64,000 bases of DNA from Persicaria tinctoria (Eukaryota > Streptophyta > Magnoliopsida > Caryophyllales > Polygonaceae), in the NCBI GenBank assembly GCA_037127255.1, contig JBANSL010000010.1, positions 32,671,120 to 32,735,119 of the forward strand, written 5' to 3'. Of this stretch, positions 11,100 to 23,807 are shown one piece after another (position 1 is the first letter of the stretch; each line of letters starts with the position of its first letter). The notes under the pieces were generated by a model. It had not been told where the DNA came from, ran no database searches, and was given only the letters and a program-made list of their open reading frames with translations. A program made the translations under genes and the position numbers.

Positions 11100-11969
11100 T
11101 GCTCTAAGAGTGGATTACGAGAGACTATTAATCTTGATATCCAACGTATTAAAATCAAGGGTGATAACTTGTACGTGATCAACACACTTTGATGTATTTA
11201 GAGAAGCCCTTGAAAAATTAAAGTGATTATCTCATATTCAGGATTGAACATACTTAAATTTAGTAACTTTCACATTTCACACGTATTAACAGAGATAAGT
11301 TAATAATACCGAGTTGGTTTAGTGTGAATCTTATATTATTAGGTTTCTTGAACATTTATCCTACAAGCGAGACATATGCAAAATTGAATTGGAAGGTTTC
11401 CTCCATTAAATATTCGACAAAATAGATTGACCTCAACCAATTGAAACGAACAAGAGATCTAACAAGGATGCTTTAGGGTTAGGGCCGAAAATGGAGTGCA
11501 GATATTCAATTCATCTGCTCCATCTATATTATTTTTGCAGGTAAAAATCTACAAAAAACGGGTGAGAGATAAAGTGGATGATGAGATGGATATAGATGAT
11601 GTTTTTTCATCCAATGCCCGCTCTAATAACCCGTCTTATTAACCCACGCCAATAATCACCCAATAAGAATTCAATAATCCAATTAAATATATAATTTTAA
11701 TTTTCTTCCCCTTAAAAACCCATAAATTTCATTCTTTTTCTATCACTTTCTTAGGTTGCTTTTATATTGTACTTTTATATTTGGGTTTATATTGTAAGTA
11801 GATTTTGTAGTTTTTTTTTTTGAGAAACTTTCGTAGTTAATTTGAAAATTAGATTATGTAGCTAATACGAAAATGTTTATATTGCATTTATATTATTATT
11901 AGCTAATCCAAAAATGCTTCTATATTGTGATCTTATTGAATATATTTCCGTCGTTTTTATTTTTCTAAG

Positions 11970-11970
<1 letters not shown>
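11100..11970. other. spacer, nothing recognised
   Basis: AT-rich DNA with no supported coding frame and no obvious element ends. Confidence 0.4.

Positions 11971-12049
<79 letters not shown>
11971..12049. repeat. (TA)n microsatellite
   Basis: About 39 uninterrupted TA units directly adjoin the left end of the inverted-repeat element at 12054. A shorter (TA)n tract lies at its right end (13896-13908). Confidence 0.95.
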
Positions 12050-12054
<5 letters not shown>

Positions 12055-12144
12055 GGTAGGGTTCAAGTGAGAATAATCTAGTCCGGTGAGAAGGAAAGAA
12101 GCTATCTGATTGGCTGAAACAGATCTAATTTTTAATTAAAAAAA

Positions 12145-12640
12145 ATATGTCTCACGCGCCTATAACTCCGTCCCTCCCATGGGGGTTCAGATCTCGCGCT
12201 CCGCTCTCTCATATCTCGCGCTCCGATCTCGCTCCTCCTTCTCCTTCTTCCTATCTCCCATCGCAGACGCCCCCTCTCCGCGCTTCCAAGCTGGTCCCCG
12301 ACGCGCCGATGTCCGTCCGCGAGGACTGCTGGTCGGAGGAGACGACGACTACTCTGATGGATCTGAGTTTCGACAAAGAGGGGCCATGGACGCCGCCCGA
12401 GCGCTGCCCTAGCCGTCGCCCGCTACTTCTCGGCGCAGCGGCTGGCCACTGAGAAGCCGCTGCTACAACTGCTCCCAAACGCCTCAACTTACAACGGACA
12501 TGGACGAGATACGCTTGGGAGGAGGCTGTGTTTCTCTGGTGTATCCAAAACGCAGCGCCGTTGTGATGTTGAGGTCCTTGAGGAAGTGGAAGGAGGAAGG
12601 CCACACACCATTCGCAATCGTCTGAGATGGACCATACGAC
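12145..12640. other. GC-rich segment inside the TA-flanked element, possible captured gene fragment
   Basis: Base composition and codon-like texture differ sharply from the AT-rich surroundings, and overlapping open frames exist on both strands (+ 12147-12452 and 12179-12412, - 12251-12604). None shows a domain I recognise, and none continues cleanly through the segment. It looks like a piece of a host gene, perhaps with introns removed or decayed, carried by the element. The source gene cannot be named. Confidence 0.4.
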
Positions 12641-12879
12641 ACTAAATCAAATTCATTATAGGTTGGGAAAGGCCAAATATTTGCTTGTCTTTGCTAATTA
12701 CAGTAGCGTAATCATGTGAATGAATGAATGTAAAATTCTAGAAATTATTACTCTTGTTTTCTTTATCTTTATTTAATTTCTTTGTTTTTATTCATCTCTC
12801 CATATGAATGAATGATCTGTACAATTCATCTTGGGAATTAAAGAATGAATGTAAAATTCTAGAAATTAAGCATTTGGTT

Positions 12880-13410
12880 CACTAGGTTAAAACCTAGTGG
12901 TTCAGTGACTAAATAGAGGTTGGTTCAGTGACCGAATATAGAGTGGTTCAGTGACCGAATAGAGAGTGGTTCAAGGACCGGATACAGTGGTTTAGTGATC
13001 GATTAGAGATTGGTTCAGTGATCGAATAGAGTGGTTCAGTGACCGAATAGAGAGTGGTTCAGTGACCGAATAGAGAGTGATTCAGTGACCGAATAGATAG
13101 TGGTTCAGTGACCGGATAAAGTGGTTCAGTAATCGAATAGAGATTGGTTCAGTGACCGAATAGAGTGGTTCGGTGAACGAATAGAGAGTGGTTTAGTGAC
13201 CGAATAGAGAGTGACTAAATAAGTTGGTTCGGTGTCTAAATAGAGGTTGGTTCAGTGAATAAATAGAGGTTGGTTCAGTGACTAAATAGGTTGGTTCAGT
13301 GGCGAAATAGAGGCTGGTTCAGTGAATAAATAGGTTGGTTCAATGGCTAAATAGAGGTTGGTTCAGTGACTAAATAGGTTGGTTCAGTGGCTAAATAGAG
13401 ATTGGTTCAC
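12880..13410. repeat. minisatellite, unit TGGTTCAGTGACCGAATAGA
   Basis: More than twenty imperfect head-to-tail units of about 20-25 bp follow TGGTTCAGTGACCGAATAGAG or variants (TGGTTCAGTGACTAAATAGG, TGGTTCAGTGAATAAATAGG). Variant classes are grouped: CGAATAGA types dominate the left, CTAAATAG types the right. No coding role is visible. Confidence 0.92.
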
Positions 13411-13525
13411 TGTGAATAAAATTGCTGAACCACTGTGAATAAAATTGCTGAACCATTGTGAATAAAATTGATGAACCACTGCGAATAAAATTGCCGAACC
13501 ACTGTGAATAAAATTGTTAAACCAC
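13411..13525. repeat. second minisatellite, unit GAACCACTGTGAATAAAATTG
   Basis: About five units of 23-24 bp follow AACCACTGTGAATAAAATTG with small variants. The block starts where the previous minisatellite stops. It contains the complement of its GGTTCAGTG/GTGGTTC theme, so the array appears to reverse orientation here. Confidence 0.85.
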
Positions 13526-14202
13526 TTCTTGTGAATTTTTTTTTCAACAAAACATATACAAAGTGGGTGTCTATGTATAGATAAAATTAAATTACACCCA
13601 AATATATATTTTTTATATTTTTTTAACAAGTGAAAATGTCAAAAAATGATTTTTAAAACTTGAAGTGAACACTTTTACATGTACGTACAATTTCTAATTG
13701 ATTAAAAAGTTGGCGCGTGCAATTAATTAGTGTGTGCGTGAGAGTGAGGGTGTTACTAATTAATTTGGGTGGGTATCACTATTAATTGTGAGAATCCGCG
13801 TGTCACCTATTTTTAATTTACTTTTGCACACGTGGACCAATGAGATCGCTTCTTTCCTTCTCACTTTTGGTGACCTTTGCACCTGAACCCAACCCTATAT
13901 ATATATATGGTTGAACTAGAACTCGAAATGTTTTTTATTTTATAATTTGTGAAATTTTCAAGTATTTTATACTCGAACTCGATATGCTAGATTGTGTTTC
14001 TAAGGTATATATTTCATAAAATGTTTGAAAATAAAAATGTTTGGATCGTTTGATTGGATATCCAATAATCACTCATATCACCTGCTCACCCGTACGGATT
14101 TGATGCGGGTGATGGAGCAGAGATGGTGAAGGTTTATGCTCACGAGATGGATGATGAAAGTGAGATTTTTATCCATAATCTGCCCCATTTCGACTCTAGT
14201 TC

Positions 14203-14393
14203 TCCGTTCATAATGAGTGTTGTTTTGTCTTTTAGTGCACGTTTTCTAAGAAGGCAAAAACTCTATAAAATATTTTTTTAATTAATTATATTTAAAATAA
14301 TTTTATACTTATTAGTAATAAGTATAACAATATAAAAAAAATTAATAAAAAAAAGTAATATTTTATATAACTTTTACCTTCTTAAAATACGTG
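14203..14393. mobile_element. truncated Stowaway-like MITE
   Basis: An internal inverted repeat pairs CGTTTTCTAAGAAGGCAAAA (about 14239) with the complement of TTTTACCTTCTTAAAATACG (about 14373-14392). The left outer end carries TTCTCCGTTCAT, close to the CTCCCTCCGTTC end of the intact Stowaway at 43406-43642, and the inner design is the same. The right outer end is missing: the sequence switches to LINE-1 leader sequence at about 14394. Confidence 0.65.
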
Positions 14394-16094
14394 TCGAAAT
14401 TAGGGCGCTTGAAACCCTTACCTCTTCAAAACAACGCGCCTGTGCGTGAGGCGATTTTCCTCTTCAACCTCCAGCCTTCAGCAGCCACCCAATTTCTTGC
14501 CCTAACCCGCACAGCAACTCCTAAATCAGCACCTCTATCATGGATTAACATCCGAATCTTGCTCCCAAACATGGTATTTCCGGCGCCGGATCTAGCCAAA
14601 TCGACTGCTATCAACCTTCAATTTATCATCCAAAAAATGGGAGGTATCAGTATCGGGTTTATTCCCTCAATCTGGGGGTCTCGCCCTTGCCAAAATGCGC
14701 TCGGCAAAAAGCCCTCAATTCAAAGCATACGGAAGTCGGATTCAGTGAATCGAAACTTCCTTCAGGGCCGATTACCTCTCTATCTGCGATTTCAAAGGTT
14801 GATTTGGCTTGTTTTCTGGCGTGCTTGGGTTATCAAGTTTTGCTGGGGAGGAGCTTGCGGGTTTGGGAGGTTGTTCTTCTTATGCGGGGCAGTCGTATCT
14901 GTCCGTCAGTGTTCGTTCGGATGCACTTTCGTTTGCTTCCGGTTTCATCTGTCTGTTCAGGCCCTGGCGGCTTGGGTTTGGTACTACCCTTACACTCTGA
15001 CTCCTCTACAACAGGTATCCTCCTTATCTGGACCGATCTTCTTGCTACCTGCTATTGGATGTGGTTTGGTTTACCTCTGTATAACCCTTGCCGGGTACTG
15101 TTATTTTGATTCACGTCCTTATTACCGATTCGGTGCTATTTGCTTCCTCATCTTACTACTCTTCCGGATTTGGGTCATATTAATTTGGCTTTGTCTGCAA
15201 GTTCGTTTGGTTTGTACTCTACTCCTGCTGCTCTGTCTACTTTCTGTTGGATGCAGGTTTTACAATATCTCAATTTTGCCAATTTTACCACACACACCTC
15301 TTTCGGAGAGAACAATTTCTTTTGTTTTCTACGGGGATATCAAACCTAAAGTGCCAAAACATGGCTTTCGGCTACAATCAAAGGCGTACCACCCACTTTG
15401 GCCGGCTTCATGGGAGCCCTCTGGGACTGTCGATGTTAGCCCTGCTTCTCCCGTCCTTGGGCGGTACAGATGCTGCTATTTACCACATATGTTTTCTTGC
15501 TTTTGTCGTAATCAACTGATCCATCACCCCTTCTCAAGTGATACTACACTGGTATGGGACTATTTGCCTTACCATGGCATACACCTCTTTCGATTTGGCT
15601 TTACCAGCCGCAAAATTACCATCCTTAACGGGGCCTCGTTTACTCGCTCGGGTAACTACTCAATGCCAATACCATGGCTACGCTGTCGACGGTATGGCAG
15701 CCGTTCCATCCACTTGGTGCTCTCTCCTTGTCGAGTCAAGAACTTGGTGCTCTCTCCTTGTCGAGTCAAGCACCGCCTGCATGGCCCAGTGTATAACCTG
15801 TACCAACATATTCTTAATTTATATGCTTTGAAGTACCTATGTAAGCTATCTACAATTTATGGTGTGAGTCTTATCTATGGATTTTATTTCATTGGTTCGT
15901 TACTCACCTCTACACTTGATTGCCATGCGGCAATCAAACATATTTTTACCTTTGTCTTGAGGTTCAATGATCTTCTTCTTGTAGATTTCTTTCTACAAGT
16001 TTGGGATGCTTTGGTCATTTGGTCATTTGGCATTAACCATGCACCATTACCTATCTTTTATACCAAATCTCTTTTAAATATTGTTTTATTATGA
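14391..16094 (+). CDS. long 5' open frame of LINE-1 (possible ORF1)
   Basis: The frame is open for 567 codons before a TGA that overlaps the ORF2 start in ATGA (16091-16094). The first codon of the open stretch is GTG; the first ATG lies near 14571. The translation is hydrophobic and rich in Leu, Cys, Phe and Tyr. It shows neither the DUF4283-like region nor the CCHC zinc knuckle expected of plant L1 ORF1 proteins. Other frames here also stay open for 60-140 codons, because the strand is T-rich. It may therefore be leader sequence and not a protein gene. A tandem duplication at about 15711-15770 (unit CTTGGTGCTCTCTCCTTGTC plus AGTCAAG) also suits a leader. Confidence 0.3.
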   Translation: MSKLGRLKPLPLQNNAPVREAIFLFNLQPSAATQFLALTRTATPKSAPLSWINIRILLPNMVFPAPDLAKSTAINLQFIIQKMGGISIGFIPSIWGSRPCQNALGKKPSIQSIRKSDSVNRNFLQGRLPLYLRFQRLIWLVFWRAWVIKFCWGGACGFGRLFFLCGAVVSVRQCSFGCTFVCFRFHLSVQALAAWVWYYPYTLTPLQQVSSLSGPIFLLPAIGCGLVYLCITLAGYCYFDSRPYYRFGAICFLILLLFRIWVILIWLCLQVRLVCTLLLLLCLLSVGCRFYNISILPILPHTPLSERTISFVFYGDIKPKVPKHGFRLQSKAYHPLWPASWEPSGTVDVSPASPVLGRYRCCYLPHMFSCFCRNQLIHHPFSSDTTLVWDYLPYHGIHLFRFGFTSRKITILNGASFTRSGNYSMPIPWLRCRRYGSRSIHLVLSPCRVKNLVLSPCRVKHRLHGPVYNLYQHILNLYALKYLCKLSTIYGVSLIYGFYFIGSLLTSTLDCHAAIKHIFTFVLRFNDLLLVDFFLQVWDALVIWSFGINHAPLPIFYTKSLLNIVLL

Positions 16095-19000
16095 ATATAA
16101 CAACATGGAATTGTCGTGGGCTACGTCGTCGAAATCGGTGGACAGCTGTGGACACATTTTGTAAAACAAATTACATCAATGCTATAGCGCTACTAGAAAC
16201 TAAGTCAAATGTTTGCCCTGCAGACCATCTCTGGAAAAAGAATGGCTTTTGTAATATAGCTTTTGCACCCGCTTCTGGTTTCGCAGGTGGTCTTTGCTTT
16301 ATTTGGAAAGACATCGCCCCTGCTGAAGGGAATATTGAACTAATTCATATTGATGAGCGTTTTATTCATATAAATTACTACGATACTATCAAATCAACCA
16401 CAATTGCAATTCTTATTACTTATGCTCCTCCAGATAACAGGGATAAAGAAGCGTTCTGGCACCTACTTATTGGTTACACCGCCTCGATTTCTATTCCCAT
16501 TTGTATCATGGGAGACCTCAACGATATTACGTCTCCTTCTGAGAAGTTTGGTGGTGTGGTACCGAATCCCTCACGATTTCGCCGTCTTTGTTCGATTATT
16601 ACCGACCTATCTCTTTGTGAGCTACCTACTATTGGGGGCAACTTTACTTGGCGTAAAAATCCCTCTGGGGATTTTATGTCTAGGATTGACCGATGTCTGG
16701 TACAAAATGATATTTTAATACAGTTTGACAACCTGTTTATCAAGAACCATGCTTTTACATCCTCTGATCATTGTCCAATTTCAGTTGACTTCAGACATTC
16801 AGTTACGGTCATAAATAGGCCTTTCAAGTTCGAACTTGCTTGGACTAAACGCAGAGATTTTCAAAATATTGTCAAGCAGGCTTGGAGATTGGATCTCCCA
16901 GGTTCGTATATGTTCAAACTTGTCCAAAAGACAAAACTCCTGAAGGGGTTGGCCAAAAAATGGCATAAGAAAACATTTGGTAATATTCTAACTCAGATTA
17001 GGGATTCCGATGCTCAATTAATAAGTCTTCAACAAAGATTGTTATGTGACTACTCATTCTCAACTCTTCAACTACAGAAGCGTTTGTTGAACAAACATGA
17101 ACGACTTCTCGATTTCCAACGTTCTTATTGGAGTCAACGAGCTAAGGTTAAACATGTTAAACTAGCAGATATCAATTCTGGCTACTACCATCGCGTTGCT
17201 TCTGTTAAGAGGAATAAAAAGGTTATAAAAACTTTAACTACCTCGGATGGGTTACATCTCACGGACTGCAGCCTAATCAAACAAGAATTTGAACGAAATT
17301 TCAAGTCGAGATTTCAGTCATCAGCACCCACCTCTCTCAGTTTCGATTCTGATCTACACGTCATTCAATCTGAAGTTTCTCATACAGCTAATGTTGCTCT
17401 CGTTGCACCTGTCTCAAATGCCGAGATTAAAACTGCAGTTTTCTCTTTAGCGCCAGATAAGGCTCCTGGCCCCGATGGAATGCCTGCAGGGTTTTACCAA
17501 AAGTACTGGCACATTGTCGGACCGTCCGTCGTCAAAGCTGTTAAGAGTTTCTTTGTTACAGGTAAGCTTTTAAAACAGGTTAATCACACATTCATTACGC
17601 TTATTCCTAAGACGGATGATCCGAGTACTGTTAACCAGTATAGGCCGATCAGCCTGTGTTCAACAGTTTATAAGATTATTGCAAAAATTATTGCCTTACG
17701 GCTAGCTCCAATTGTGGATAGTCTTGTTCACCCATTGCAGGGTGCCTTTGCAAAAGGCCGTTCTATTCAGGATAACATCCTAATTGCACACGAAGCATTC
17801 CACTCCTTTCGCAAAAAGAAGGGTAAGAGTGGACTGTTGGCTATTAAGTTAGACATGGAACAAGCTTATGACAGAATTGAATGGTCATTTTTATACAGAA
17901 TTTTACAGAAGTTTGGATTCCATCCAAAATTTGTGGCATGGATTAAGGAATGCGTTTCTACGGTTTCTTTCTCTGTAATTGTTAACGATGGTCCCACAAA
18001 TCAATTCTTCCCACAGAAAGGCCTCAGACAGGGAGATCCGCTCTCTCCATTTCTGTTTATTCTTTCTTCTGAACTTCTTGCACGTTCACTTCATGCAGCG
18101 TCTACCATCGATAAGGATTTGGGATTGAGTTTCTCAAATAATGGCACTAAAATCCCTTTTTTAGCTTTTGCGGATGATATCATTATCTTCGCTAAGGCTA
18201 CAGACTCAGCTGCTCTCAACGTTGCAACGATGGTTCAACGATATTGCTTGATATCAGGCCAGAAAGTAAACTTTCATAAATCGAGTTTCCAGATATCCCC
18301 TAATATGGGACGAGCGACTATTTCTTCGATCTCTTCGAGATTAGGAATTCTACACTCCACGAAAATTGAAAAATATCTTGGATGCCCTATTATTAATGGA
18401 CGGGTTAATAAAGAAACTTTCAATCAAGTCGTTCTAAAAACGAAGGCACAACTTTCCAAATGGAAAGCTTCTTCGCTATCATCAGAAGGCCGCAAGGTCC
18501 TAATCAAATCTAACCTTAGTGCACAACCGACTTTTCTGATGCAATCTTTTACGCTTCCCGTTTCTATCCTTGATGAACTGGATAAGGTCTACCGACAATT
18601 TTTCTGGAATAAACAGATGCCGTCGACTCCTCTTGTTAGTTGGGATAAAATCTGTTCGGACACCTTGGCGGGTGGTTTAGGGATATACAAAGCCGAAACT
18701 ATGAACACTGCATTGCAAATGAAACTCCTCTGGAAAATCATTGCTGAACCGACTAATGTCTGGGTTCAGGTAATCAAAGAAAAATATCTTAAAGGTACTG
18801 ACTTACTTTCTTATCAACAAAAGGGTGGAACCTCTTGGCAGTGGTCAAAACTGATGCCTATCCGGAAAATTTTTGCGAAAGGACTTCGATGGGTCGTTGG
18901 CGATGGTCATACGATTAACTTTTGGTCAGACTCTTGGGCCTCAAAAGGTTTGCTACTTGACCATCTGGTGCATCCTGTTTCGGATGATCAACTGTCTTGG

Positions 19001-20268
19001 AAGGTAAGCCAGTTTCTTACAAACTCAAATTGCTGGGATGTTTCTGCATTGAGAAGGGATCTTATGGATGTTCTTCCTCAACGTGTTATCGATGAGATTC
19101 TGACGGTTCAACTACCAATTCTCCACATCACTGATAGACTATATTGGGGTCCTAGCCCGTCTGGGTGGTTTACGACCAAGTCGGCTTCGACAATGATCCC
19201 GAATGGCTCCCAGTTGCATAACTTCCATTGTCCTTGGATTTGGAAGCTTGATGTCCCCCCCCCCCCCCCCCAAAGATTAAGCACTTCCTTTGGAAGATTG
19301 CTCGAGATGGATTACCATCTAAGGAACGACTACAGCGTTCGCATATCTCAGTCCCTATGCCATGTATGTTCGGGGATTGCACTGTGGAAACGACCAATCA
19401 TATTCTACTAGACTGCACGATGACAAAACAGGTTCTAGCTATTCTTAATATTTACTTACCAGTTAATTTGAGTTACAACTTTAATAACCAAAGGAATGAT
19501 ATAGCTCTACAAAGCATTTATGACCATATTGGTCCCAAGCTAATGCCAAACCTTGCTTTCTGCTGGTGGGCTCTTTGGACTCACAGGAACCACCTCATTT
19601 TTAACCCTACAGAAACTCCAAATCTTAACCGTATTAAGGCTTTACTCCTAACGACACAACAAACTTGGATTCAAGCATCCTATTTCAATTTAAAATCGGA
19701 TGATTGGGATGATAACCCTATGAGGAGCCCTCTGCTTCAAAAACATTCTAATCATTATAAATATAAACACCAGAGAAGACAGGTGATATGGGATAAACCC
19801 CCCCTTAATTATGTAAAACTAAATTTCGATGGTTCTAGTCTGCAATGTGGAAAGGCATCCTTTGGTTTTGTTATCCGCAACCCGGACGCTTCTGTCATCT
19901 CCCTTAGTGGGGGTTTATGTGGTGGCATGCCTCCTATCTATGCAGAAGCTCTTGGCCTCCGTAATGGCTTGCTAAGGGCTGACTCTATGCGTTTGGATAA
20001 TATCCTTATAGAGGGGGATAACCTCACAATAGTTAAAGTTCTTTTGGGTGAATGGAGTTGCCCTTGGATTATCGACATCCTGGTAACGGAGATTAGGCTA
20101 TTATTGTGTAATTTTAATTCTATTTCAATTCGTCATATTTTCAGGGAAGCTAATACGGTTGCAGATTGGATTGTGCATCTGGCTTACTGTATCCCTGCCG
20201 ACGAAGTGCTGGAGGTCAATGAAGAACTGCGTGTTCTCGTCGGTAAGGACGCTCTAGGATTGGGTTAG
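16091..20268 (+). pseudogene. LINE-1 ORF2: endonuclease, reverse transcriptase, RNase H (frameshifted)
   Basis: ORF2 encodes the replication protein of an L1-type LINE. The first 1106-codon frame (16091-19411) begins MNITTWNCRGLRRRN, the APE-type endonuclease start, with MGDLNDI and SSDHCPISV further on. Reverse transcriptase motifs follow: LDMEQAYDRIEW, KGLRQGDPLSPFLF and the catalytic FADD near residue 693. After the LYWGPSPSGWFTT region a run of 17 C (19255-19271) shifts the frame. The original frame continues as KIKHFLWKIARDGLP into 19357-20268, with the cysteine/histidine cluster CMFGDCTVETTNHILLDC. RNase H follows (LNFDGSS, AEALGLRNGL, EGDN, REANTVAD), ending GKDALGLG. Apart from the C run I see no stop in ORF2, so this copy is young or the run is an assembly error. 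Confidence 0.9.
19255..19271 (+). repeat. C17 homopolymer causing the ORF2 frameshift
   Basis: Seventeen consecutive C residues lie in the codons for the conserved LDVPPKIKHF segment. The length is one out of step with the downstream frame: 16 C, or any count differing by three, would restore it. Confidence 0.9.
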
Positions 20269-20332
20269 ACCGTCTCTGGTCTCCCATTCTAAATCTTTCC
20301 TTGTATTCAAAAAAAAAAAAAAAAAAAAAAAA

Positions 20333-20833
20333 TACTGTAAACACTATACTCCGTTTACCCTTAAAAAAAAAGTCTACAATTAAAAAATCAAATCGTATCG
20401 AAGTTTCCGTTAGACGCATCCAAAAAAAGGATCTATTGCCAGCCCAGTTAGCCGTTGCTGACCAGTCCAAGGAACCCCATCTCAAATTACTATCAGATTT
20501 GGGGTTGGTGGGAAAATTCAATAGAAATCGAATCAAGAAGGTTTTTATTTTTTTTCCTCTTAACTGGTCAAATTTCCTACTCCCCTATACAGAAAATAAG
20601 GATTTGCAGTTGGTGGCGGAAAATAAGAGATTCATTAGAAGCTTCCATCCCTGGCGGATTTTGACCCCCCTTTCACACGTCTTTATTGTTTCCTGTTCAG
20701 TTGAGATTCGAGCGATCACCTAGAAACCTCCAATTTCAACTATTTGTTTGCTGTCCCTTGGGTTTAATTTTCCGAGAAAGAACCCTAGAAAAAAGCAGAG
20801 TGATTTCTAGCATCCGTTTCTGTTTGATCTTCC
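20333..20833 (+). promoter_or_regulatory. residual promoter and 5' leader of the kinase gene
   Basis: Only 501 bp separate the LINE-1 poly(A) tail from the kinase ATG. The interval must hold the transcription start and leader unless the gene is transcribed from further upstream through the LINE. No unequivocal TATA box or other element was identified. A pyrimidine-rich leader-like stretch precedes the ATG in context TCTTCCATGGGG. Confidence 0.4.
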
Positions 20834-23410
<2,577 letters not shown>

Positions 23411-23744
23411 AAACAAACCGAATAGGAAGATTGATCATCTTATTACATAGCTCTCAAATGTAGAGCATTGTTGTTTTTGGTCCTCTTTCACATTGTCACT
23501 GTTTGAAGGCTGGTGTGAGATATTAGCAGAGCAAAAGGGGACAGTTGATTTAAAGGCGTGTTTGGCACGTCGATACAAACTAATAAGATTTTATAGGGAA
23601 ACTGATATGACAAAGTTTTAGATGCCAAGCACACCATTATGTGGGGCAAAGGGTTTATAATGACTACCCACATTGATGATGCTTGTAAATATCATTATTA
23701 TGTGGAGCAAAGATTGACCATCAAGATTCAAGACTTCATTTTTG
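23411..23744 (+). other. kinase gene 3' untranslated and flanking sequence
   Basis: AT-rich sequence follows the TGA at 23408-23410. No clear AATAAA signal was picked out; several A/T-rich candidates exist. It ends at the target-site duplication of LINE-2, so LINE-2 sits in or just beyond the 3' UTR. Confidence 0.5.
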
Positions 23745-23762
23745 GCTTGGTATTGAACTTTT
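23745..23762. repeat. left target-site duplication of LINE-2
   Basis: The 18-mer GCTTGGTATTGAACTTTT is repeated exactly at 30110-30127. The left copy runs into the T run that is the complement of the LINE-2 tail, so its right boundary is ambiguous by a few T. Confidence 0.93.
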
Positions 23763-23807
23763 TTTTTTTGTTGTTGAAACGGAAAGAATTTGGCTGTGAG
23801 GCATTCC

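Larger units (their letters stand above)
12054..13896. mobile_element. (TA)n-flanked inverted-repeat element with GC-rich cargo and minisatellites
   Basis: The ends are inverted repeats: GGGTAGGGTTCAAGTG at the left and the complement of GGGTTGGGTTCAGGTG at the right. A second inner inverted block, GTGAGAAGGAAAGAAGC, starts at about 12089 and matches the complement at about 13849-13865. Both ends lie in (TA)n tracts, as in the rice Micron-type MITEs known to sit in TA microsatellites. The interior is a GC-rich segment (about 12145-12640) and two minisatellites. No transposase is visible. Superfamily assignment is open. Confidence 0.65.
14394..20332 (+). mobile_element. LINE-1: nearly complete L1-type LINE
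   Basis: The element contains a long 5' open frame, then ORF2 with endonuclease, reverse transcriptase, zinc-binding and RNase H regions in the standard plant L1 order. It ends with a poly(A) run at 20309-20331 after CTTTCCTTGTATTC. The 5' end is placed where sequence switches from a truncated MITE, which is uncertain. No target-site duplication was found beside the poly(A) and the 5' side. It lies in the same orientation as, and ends about 500 bp before, the kinase gene start codon. Confidence 0.85.

Noticed and set aside
13384..13629. 81-codon minus-strand ORF with repeated HSGSAILF-type residues
   Set aside because: It is the translation of the minisatellite; no independent evidence for a gene.
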